DNA from: Marsupella aquatica
Lineage: Eukaryota; Marchantiophyta
Direction: 5' to 3'
Assembly (NCBI GenBank): GCA_973895155.1
Contig: OZ316895.1
Coordinates: 12,710,001-12,774,000, forward strand
DNA: 64,000 nucleotides
In this document: piece by piece, positions 55,612 through 64,000 of the stretch
Numbering within the stretch: position 1 is the first letter of the stretch
How the letters are laid out: each line of letters opens with the position of its first letter
Notes under the pieces: generated by a model
Databases searched by the model: none
Told to the model about the DNA's origin: nothing
The model's input: the letters and a program-made list of their open reading frames with translations, nothing else
Translations under genes and position numbers: made by a program

Positions 55612-58309
55612 AGAATAATGCATAGGGTGCATTTGGGAGGCTTTGTGCTTGTTAATTATCTCGTTTTCTGTGACCTCTGGGATTTGTAATTGATCGATCT
55701 CAGCAAAAGCATCCACTGGAACGCCCATTCCACCGCCGATCGAGAATGTTGACTTGTGAGTAGAAGACACCTAACCCGGGCCCCATTTGTTTTTTGGCAG
55801 TGATATATTATATTATTAGCACCTCTTTATGATCAATATTAGATCGGGCAGTATAGTTTGTGGTAGAATCAACAAGCAACCTGGCTGCCATTCGTCGAGA
55901 TATATATGTACCTCCTTTCATGTGTGTGGAAGACCGTCCGTTTACAGCATAGTGTGAGCGGGAGTGTGAGAGAACAACAGATTGAAGATTTCGGGCGAAT
56001 CCTTCTAGAGCATGTTCAAACTGAGACATAGCAGTCGAATTGCTGCTTCTATCTCTAGGTACGAATCTGGCATGACCATTCTGAAGTCCAAATTGTACCG
56101 ACTCTCACCCAATTTCGAATAGCGTGGCTGGATTCAGACAGTGAAATAGTTGTGACAACTGAATCGAACTCTCTATCTGAAAGTACACCATGTACTCATG
56201 ACAGTCTTTTTAAATAGTCCCATTAGTTTGTCTGGATGTAAAGTTTTACTGAGTCATAAAATCATCGCTCCATGCAGTGATGAGATGAATCATGATACAG
56301 ACGGTGAATTGAATTTCCACACTTGTCCCGTCGGTCTATTTACCGAAAGACATTCACCCTGGCTTCGTGCCTTTTGTGTCTTGTTTTGGTTTATTCTACC
56401 CCTGAGACCTGAGCAGTGCAGACTTACCGAAAGCCTTTTCGACTGGCACATAGCTTGGAACTTTCTATCCATCACTAGGAACATCGAGACAACTATTTTA
56501 TCAGCGGATCACTATTTTTAGCTAGGGGTGAAGGGACGAATATTTGCCCATATATGTATTGGCAGGATTTGAATCGAGGGGACTCCATGGTTCGATCGGG
56601 GTTTCAATTAGTAGTTTGAGCCCTTCAATGGTGTCTTCCCAAGCCCGCCTTTGCGGTTATTACACATAGACCTTATCTCTCAATGCCGGATATATATATC
56701 CAGGCACGAGCTTTCTATCTATCCACATTTCAGCAGCCTGTTCAGAAGATGCTCAAAATTCCTCAGATGGGAATCACGGCTGTGCTGCATACAACGATAA
56801 CCAAAGAAACCCGGGTAGGCCCAAGTAGCTCTTGGCTGCCTTGGCCAGGGGAAGGAAGTTGGATGAACGTGAGATTCTATGCCCCCATGAGAAATTGTGA
56901 AACCTTCTTCAGAAACTCTATGATCATTGCAGCTTTAATTATGTCTTCGACAGGACGAGTCGAAGACTGCTTACCTCTGTTCGATGCATGTCAGCTACTG
57001 AAAGAGCTCGCCGTTCAATACATACGTAATAGCACATGAATCAGAAGACATGTGTTAAGAGATCTTCTTCGTTTGTCCAATCACCGTTTCCTCGCCATGT
57101 CGATAGAACCTGGTCAAGATGGTCCTGTACTTGTCACTTCTGACAGCTTCAATTGTATGTGGTGGCCTATGGTGTTCTTGCTATTATAGCACTTTATTGA
57201 GCTCAATTTATTGGTCCTTCGAGTTCACCGCATGTTTTTCTATTCTCGTTTCGTTTGCGGTCTTGCATAGGCTCCAAGGTTCTGATCAATGAATGCCTTT
57301 CCTATGGGCATTTTTCCTTGGGACGATCAACACATGAATATATACCTGTGTAATGACTAGAGGCGAGTTCTCAATCATTAGACACCTTTCCCAATTTGCA
57401 ATTTGATGAGAAGTATGGTAATGTCGAAATAGCGCCAAGCGATGCGTAGAGATTATATCTAAATTAATGCAGAGAATACCTTGGACAGGAGCGAAACTAA
57501 TGAACTTCAGATCTCGAACCTCTCACAGAAAATTCATCCCTCGTCCTCGTTAGGTTTCAAGAAATTTTGAGGATTGAAGGAAATGCTCAGACAAGGAGAT
57601 GAGATTGGAAGTGTGCATAGATACTGGCAGAGAAGAAACAAGTAACGATAAGACTGCACCAAATTATACATCTTTTCGTGCAACTTTGAGGGAAATCGAC
57701 CAGAGTTTCTTATTCAGAGAATTCGTCTGGGTGAATGTAGAGATATATAGGCCTCTCCAGAGACTCTACAGAAAATTGTTGATTGCAGCAGACCGTTGCT
57801 TGATTTTCATGCCTGTGACTTTGCGGAGCCTGTTTGTCATGCACTAAATTGCGAAGAATGTCTCCGCCACAGGGTACCTTTTCTGGAGCCACCATCCGCT
57901 CCGGTGGGAACCGCACGAAATCAATGTTTTACCGGATTCTGACCTTGGCAGCTGAGGTTTGCGAATTGCGACAAGAAATTAGATTTAATTTGCTCGTGCG
58001 ACATGTAAAGAGCGTCGATTTCAACGCTAGGCTGGGCCCGGTTCATTCTATGGTTCCTCGTGCTGTTCAATTGACGATAAGATAGCGAAACGTGCCGTTG
58101 TTTAATCGACGATAAAATATTGATGTGTACCTTGACACATGAATATCAGAAGGTTGACATTTAGAATTTGCTACCTCTACACTGATTACCGGTACAATAT
58201 AGGAAAAAAAAGAGGAGAGGCATTGAGGAAAGTATTTTGAAGAAGGCAAAGTGTTTGAGGGTGGTTGATTTGAGGGCTTCTCTGATCGAGTTCAGAATGT
58301 GGCTGAGAC
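55612..58309. other. Intergenic, no supported gene
   Basis: 3' flank of the bHLH gene, then short frames (for example 56683-57039 and 57599-57847, plus strand) with no recognisable domain. Confidence 0.4.
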
Positions 58310-58520
58310 TACAATGAAGAGATCTTGTCCACAATTTTAGAGCTCGTTGGCAATTTGAGAAGAACTACAAATTGTGTTTGAAACCTTCCCAAGGAAATTA
58401 TAGTGCCCTCAATAGATTGCTCTGAGAATCACACACTCAAGGTTGAGAATAAAATCCAAACTTACCATCAGGACAACCCACATATCACACAGCTCATTCA
58501 CTTACTACCTAGAGACATTG
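58310..58520. repeat. Diverged dispersed repeat, copy 1
   Basis: Contains the ordered motifs GAGACTA, TTGTCCACAATTT, AGAGCTC, ACCTTCCCAAGGA, TATAGTG, CACACTCAAGGTT and CAGCTCATTCAC. It matches 59305-59515 in order with many substitutions. Confidence 0.75.
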
Positions 58521-58591
58521 AGACAATGTCTCAATTGTGGAGGCGGCTTTGGGAAGATTAGTCTGAGAGGCAAAGAATGTGTTGACAGTGT

Positions 58592-58805
58592 AGTGACTCA
58601 ATATTTATGACAGGAGTCGCTAATGCATTGTCATCCATCCCGCAGTCCGCCGACCCCAGAAGGCGACATTCTAAATGTCCTCCTCCTTGACATTTTTGTG
58701 AGTCAATATTCACAAGAAGAGTCACTAAATAATGCATTGTAATCCTTTGCGCAGTCCGTCAAACCCTGAAGGCAGCATTGTCCATCCGTCGTGCTTCTCG
58801 ACATT
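58592..58805. repeat. Diverged tandem duplication of about 115 bp
   Basis: GTGACTCAATATT at 58592 and GTGAGTCAATATT at about 58699 start two copies that share AATGCATTGT, GCAGTCCG, GAAGGC and GACATT. Confidence 0.7.
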
Positions 58806-59129
58806 TCTGCGACTAACTGAATGTCATTCATGACCTGCTGAGCGTGATTGCTTGGCTGCCATGTCTTCCTACCAAAGTGCAATAAGAATTTGAAGTACAA
58901 TTCCAGTCCAAGAGAACAGGTCCCAACATTCGATAACTTTTATGATTGGGAGAAAGTAACAAATTACCAGGATCTACAATTATGGCGTCCACTCAACCTT
59001 TGGTGGCCCTACTGAAGAGAAACCAAGGAAGGCCAAGGAAATACTCTCAGCCGGTCGGTCGACGACCCCATTCAACTTGGCGTGGTCATCGCTACCTGTG
59101 TCCAATGGTGCCCAAGCCAAAATAGTATT

Positions 59130-59515
59130 CTTTAGGAAGGAGAGCACCAAGACCACCTGAGGTTCTCGGAAGATCCACAACTTAACAATCCCCTTGGCAT
59201 CGGCCAAAGTAGGAATCTATCCAGCAGGCACAGGACCAAGAGCAGCAGCCCGTGCTGCCGTAGACAGTCAGGGCTTCACCCTACAAATTATCCTATCAGA
59301 AACGTACCTGAGACTAGAATGGAGAAATTTCTTGTTCACAATTTAAGAGCTCTATGGCAATGTGAGCAGGACTCCAAATTATGTTTGACGACCTTCCCAA
59401 GGAGACTATAGTGTCTTCAACAGATTCCTCGGAGAGTCACACACTCAAGGTTCACAATCAAATCCAAGCTCAACATTGGGAAAACGCACAGATCACACTG
59501 CTCATTCACGTAACA
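59130..59515. repeat. Diverged dispersed repeat, copy 2 with flanking unit
   Basis: 59305-59515 repeats 58310-58520. The preceding part (CTGAGGTTCTCGGAAGA to CAGCAGCCCGTGCTGCC, about 59155-59260) recurs at about 59550-59660. Together they look like an old nested or tandem structure, possibly a decayed LTR element, but no ends or coding domains were found. Confidence 0.6.
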
Positions 59516-59789
59516 AAACAGTTCTGGTCAAGAAGAAGAGCACCAGAATGACCTGAGGTTCTCGAAAGACAACCCAATAATCCCCTAACTTGCAATTGAC
59601 TAAATTAGGGATCCAACCAGTAGACACGGGATCAAGAGCAACAGCCCGTGTTGCCATAGCCGATCAGTGCTTCAGCTTGCGAGTGATCAATGTTCTTGTG
59701 GGCAAGGATGTGGTAGACAGAATATGGACCTTCTCGCCCAAGCCCTATGCATATGTCAGCCAAAGGACCCATCTCAAGTGTCACATTGT

Positions 59790-61915
59790 ACCATGATTTA
59801 TTTTTGGTGGATACACAACAAACCATGCAGGAGAGATATGAAAATCATTTGGCTCTCAGGTACATTCCTTTTGAGTGAAGTTGGAGGGGTTTGCAGCAGA
59901 CAACCAAGGGTAGTAGGGGAGGGTCTTAGGGCTGTCTTGCATGCGAGGGTCTTGACATAATAGGCCCTACTCCTGATGAGGTGGAACCATGGGACTGACC
60001 ATTCCAAGACATTCCTGCCTCACCCCCCTCTTGAGCCGGTCCTCACGGCTAAACAAGTGCACTTTCAAAGGCAAGGGCCGCAACTTCTGCAGCCCCTACC
60101 ATCCCTACCTTGCAATCTCATATAAAACAAAATGAAATACTTGCCTTAGCCAAATGTGTGCATATTTTGAATGTTATTTGTGCCAACAATTCAGCAATCT
60201 TAAGGGCCGCAGTTTTGAAAACAATGGCACATGCAAGGCAGCCCTTAGGCTTGCTTGTAGCGGCCACTCCCATGCCAATGGTGAGGTTGGGGAAGGTTTG
60301 GACATACACCAAACTCCTTGTACTAGATACGGATGAACTTTTGTGGCTCAATTTTTCCCAAAAAGCCTCATGACCTTCAATTGGCAGTTATCAATTGGCT
60401 TTGGAGACTCAAGAAGATGGAACGAATGGTGAGCTTTGGAGACCAAGCCAAACGTTTGTTAGCAGCTGCAAAATGGCAACGACCATCTGCAGATAGTAAA
60501 AATATTATTTTCAAGTTTCCTCATTCTTGATAGGAATGCCAACTCCTACCAGAAATGACCATTATGGTTAGATCTGATTTTGAAAAAAATGTCACTGATT
60601 TCAGCAAAATTATGCAAAAGTTGGAGGACTCTTCAGTCTCCTTATTTCATCACACTTCTGGTTTAGTTCATCATTGTGTTACACATAAATTAGATTATTT
60701 TCTCTTAGTGGGGCCCCAGGGGCTGTAGTTGTGCAGTTTGCATTGGTGTCATCCTATGACTGTCAGTTGGAAATTGCGGGAACAAGTTGCCCTCTACATA
60801 CACATATTTGTTCAATGCAAGATATTTGTTGTGGATGATCTGTTGCCTCTCTCAAATCACATCACCGTGCCTGCCTTTTTCATACCTTAAATAGAAGGGA
60901 AACAGAGCTCTGATGGGTCCAAATCTACCCCCAAGAAACACATACCCTGGGCTTGTACAAGTTTTGCAGAGAAGCCATCTTCCAACACTGTTGGAAGTTT
61001 TGAGTGAAGTCCTTTCCATTCGTGTCATACCAAGCCCTTACGTGTTCCATGGCCATAACATTTCTTGTAACTCCACACAAGTTACTGCAAGTCAGTTTTG
61101 GTGAGTGTAACAAGATATTGCTTCTACTAGTGTGTTTAATTGTGTCCAGACATCATCTAGCACTTGCCACTGTCGCGTCACCTCAAGGCTTTGCTGGCTG
61201 TAAATCTATTGCTTTGCAATTGCAACAGCTTTCTTGTTATTGTAGTGTGTTTGAACATAGTACCATAGCTCCAATATCACTTCAAAAGGTGCAAACTCCC
61301 TATAAGGTAGCAAACCTGATTTAGCTTGTTCCACAGGATTATTGGTAACCTTCCCAAGATGGAGGGAAACAAATGCCTGGCATACAATTTCTTGTCAATG
61401 CTTTTGATGTAATCTGCCACAGTGCCACACATGCAATTATGGATACTCACAAGTGCTCCTAGAATTTGTCAAACCTGCAATCCATTTCAGTGCAAGGACC
61501 AATATAAGCAGCCAATTTGTGTAAGGGTTAGAGCCCCTGTTCAGAATTGAACTTTATAAGTGTACAGTACAAGACTTGGGTCTTACCTTTGCTTTGTCTT
61601 AGGATACACACAAAATGATCCCATCCAATCCATTCTTGCCCTTCTTCAATGACCCTCACCACCATCTTCTATCAAGGGCACTATTTCACCAATGAAAATC
61701 AATGCCAACAGCAGTGACTACCATGTCATCTTGGCTTCTGCAAAAAGCAAATTGTGTACATGACTATTAACAACAAAATTTAGGATTCTTGTGAAACCTC
61801 AAAATATAATTTTATGATTCAACTTCACAAATGTTCTGTGTATTTTGATGTAAACACTTGACTTTGAAGTATATGCATTATTTTCAAAATTAAAAAGATG
61901 AAACTATGAGAATGT
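59790..61915. other. Intergenic, no supported gene
   Basis: Short frames without recognisable domains on both strands. Probably old transposon debris. Confidence 0.4.
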
Positions 61916-62659
61916 TGTTGAGTATAGACGATAATCGCAACGGTAAGCACATGACATATCCAACATGCAAGTAGTCGACACAAGAGATACGTGGTTCACC
62001 TCCTTGAGGCTACGTCCACGGGAACACACAAGAGAGCTTTACTGAACTCTAAGCCCGTCAGCTATACCGAGTCTCCACAGTGTAAGCTCTCCCTATCTCT
62101 CAAGTGGCTCCATAACAATGAGCCTTGGTTCTACATCTCCAAACACACATGCCTCCTCAGGGGTCTCACTATATGGGGACCTCCCCATCGCCTGCAACGT
62201 TTTTAGGCCTCGAACCCCCTAAAATGTAAGAATTTTTTTTAATTTTTTAACCCCTATAAAGTTGGAATATTCTTGGAATATTCTAAAAATTGGATTAAAA
62301 AGACCCTAATGTTCTTATAAGTCTCAAAATTGAATTTAAAAGACCCTATTGTTCTTCTACAAAAATTCTTAAGTCTTCCCTTAGAACCAATAAAATGACC
62401 CTATCCTTCGTCGCACATGATATGCCATTTTTGTGGAAGTGAGACCCCCGAGCATGCCTCTTATAATATAGTGTGCAACTTAGTTAACCTAACCACATTG
62501 TTGTACCTAATCACGTAGTTGTACCTAACCACATTGTTGTACCTAATCACGTAGTTGTACCTAACCATGTAGTTGTACCAACCCATGTTGTTGTACCAAC
62601 CCACGTTGTTGTACCAACCACGTCATACCTAACCTAGACATAAGAATAAATACCCAACA
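61916..62659 (-). repeat. 3' LTR of copia copy 2, with a nested MITE
   Basis: 744 bp, of which 297 bp plus one 8-bp duplication is the MITE; the remaining 439 bp correspond to the LTR of copy 1 with a third version of the 18-bp minisatellite (62480-62620). More substitutions than between the two LTRs of copy 1, so it is an older insertion. Confidence 0.93.
62156..62452. mobile_element. hAT-like MITE, copy D, inside the copia LTR
   Basis: 297 bp. It starts CTCAGGGGTCTCACT and ends AGTGAGACCCCCGAG (14 of 15 paired). CATGCCTC flanks it on both sides (62148-62155 and 62453-62460), a perfect 8-bp duplication, while the LTR of copy 1 has a single CATGCCTC at this site. This proves insertion and fixes both ends of the family. 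Confidence 0.95.
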
Positions 62660-62849
62660 ATCTTCCCCTTGACTCTGGTCTAGGGGAGAGTAATACTGCC
62701 AATGTATATGATCCCTCAGCGGGAAGTTCTGGACAAAAACCAAACCCGTTTCCCTCTCTAACTAGAGCAAACCAGAACTAAGCCGTAGCCTTATACATAG
62801 GAATGAGGAAGAGCATATATCAGTAATTACAATGAATGTTAAGAAAACT

Positions 62850-63659
62850 CTACTTGTGATGCAATTGCAAAACCTGTAATACGTCATGGTGTCTAGAGAA
62901 ACTCTCCAAAGGAATCACTTTGGTAAATGCGTCAACCGGGTTGAGTTTACCATCAATCTTGACTAGCTCAAACAAATTATCAGACACACCCTGCCTGATA
63001 AAATGGTACCTGACGTCAATGTGCTTCACTCTGCTGTCCATCACCTGGTTCACAGCAAGGTGGAGCGCACTTTGACTATCACAATGGAACTTCACATTCC
63101 CCTGTGGCAATCTCATTTCAGTGATAAGTCTATCCAACCAAATCGCTTCCTTTGCTGCTTCCACAGCTACAACATACTCCGCTTCTGTAGTAGATTGAGC
63201 AATACACTTCTGCAAAGTAGACCTCCAACTTATGCATCCACCGCCAAGTGTGAACACGTATCCTGTTGTTGATCTCCTTCGGTCCAAATCTTGTCCATAG
63301 TCAGAATCTACATAGCCAATCAATGATCTAGCATTCTTTGCATTCGCATCAAATAAAAGACCATGATCCACGGTACCCTTCAAGTACCTGATAATCCACT
63401 TCACTGCTTCCCAATGTACCTTCCCTGGATTTGACATGTACCTACTTACCTTGCCCATAGCCATGGCAAGATCAGGTCTAGTGCAAGTCATCAAATACAT
63501 GAGACTTCCCATTGTCTTATCATAAGGAACCTTTGACATCAGCCCCTTCTCTGTCGCATCTGTGGGACAGAAAGCTGATGATAATTTGAAGTGTGCAGCC
63601 AAAGGGGTACTTACTGGCTTGCTATCCCCCATGTTGAACCTAGCAATTACCTTCCTCGC
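62850..63659 (-). pseudogene. Copia Pol fragment: RT end and RNase H
   Basis: Minus-strand frame running from just after an in-frame TAG at 63660-63662 to the normal Pol stop. It matches the last 260-270 residues of copy 1 with few changes: GYVDSDYGQD, STTEAEY, HCDSQSAL and DAFTKVIPL are all present. The TAG replaces a Tyr codon relative to copy 1, so Pol is interrupted. Confidence 0.92.
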
Positions 63660-64000
63660 CTAACTGCTCTGTGTCAACCATAGCTTACTAGCCTCCAAGT
63701 CCCTAGTGATCTCCATACCCAAAATCCTCTTAGCTGGCCCTAGGTCCTTCATCTTAAACTCTGCACTGAGCAGTGCCTTAAGCTTAACAATCTCAGACCT
63801 ATCATTGGCCGCAATAAGCATGTCATCCACATAAAGTACTAAAACAATGAACCCAAAGACAACATTCTTCACCGGTTTCAAATACACACAAGGGTCAAAT
63901 ACACTTCTGTGAAAACCTTGTGACCGAATCCAATCGTCAAACCGCTTGTTCCACTGTCTTGGTGACTGCTTCAACCCATACAAGGATTTCAGCAATCTGC
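63660..64000 (-). pseudogene. Copia RT fragment continuing to the window edge
   Basis: Same frame as the next fragment, ending at the TAG at 63660-63662. It encodes LLKSLYGLKQSPRQWNK, VLVLYVDDMLIAA (the YVDD active site) and ILGMEITRD. It continues beyond position 64000. Confidence 0.92.

Larger units (their letters stand above)
61916..64000 (-). mobile_element. Ty1/copia element, copy 2 of the same family, cut by the window edge
   Basis: The 3' LTR lies at 61916-62659, next to the same polypurine tract. Pol RNase H and part of RT follow on the minus strand, closely matching copia copy 1. The rest lies beyond the window. The LTR is enlarged by a MITE insertion. Confidence 0.95.

Noticed and set aside
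56683-57847. Two plus-strand frames with weak resemblance to each other
   Set aside because: Similarity is limited to a few short words and there is no domain or splice evidence.

Overview
The window looks like nuclear DNA of a land plant. The evidence is spliceosomal GT-AG introns, a chloroplast-targeted Ycf54/LCAA gene, an NDR1/HIN1-like (LEA_2) membrane protein, a plant-type bHLH factor, and Ty1/copia, PIF/Harbinger, L1-type LINE and MITE insertions. Gene density is low: four host genes in 64 kb. Base composition and the unusual bHLH suggest a non-flowering plant (bryophyte-like), but that is only an inference.

Layout. 1-0.7 kb: the 3' end of a plus-strand Ty1/copia element. 0.9-1.9 kb: degenerate tandem repeats and a large palindrome. 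2.3-4.8 kb: a tyrosine recombinase of the Crypton/DUF3504 type with its catalytic residues in place but an in-frame TAG near its N-terminus; this is the most unusual object in the window. 5.1-8.8 kb: the three-exon gene for the small subunit of TFIIA, with a pyrimidine-rich promoter holding duplicated TATA boxes. 11.2-21.7 kb: a PIF/Harbinger DNA transposon with matching terminal inverted repeats and a TTA target duplication, carrying a trihelix-like accessory gene and a DDE transposase. A 6.4 kb Ty1/copia element (5-bp target duplication AAATT) has inserted into it.

21.8-39 kb: gene-free. It holds three copies of a roughly 300-bp hAT-like MITE, two copies of a roughly 160-bp foldback MITE, a 5'-truncated LINE with a 15-bp target duplication, a long-inverted-repeat element near 31.4-32.4 kb, and several tandem duplications. 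40.6-41.3 kb: an intronless NDR1/HIN1-like gene. 45.8-47.4 kb: three-exon YCF54, needed for the oxidative cyclase step of chlorophyll synthesis. 51.5-52.5 kb: a 13-bp minisatellite and a 507-bp foldback element. 53.4-55.6 kb: a bHLH gene with a long leader containing tandem repeats, a start-stop uORF and an overlapping uORF. 58.3-59.8 kb: diverged direct repeats. 61.9 kb to the end: a second copy of the minus-strand copia family, whose LTR carries a fourth hAT-like MITE with perfect 8-bp target duplications.

The four host genes do not form a pathway: basal transcription, chlorophyll synthesis, a membrane/defence-type protein and a developmental-type regulator. Splice junctions of TFIIA-gamma and YCF54 were checked by frame and phase. 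All repeat identities and family assignments were made by eye.
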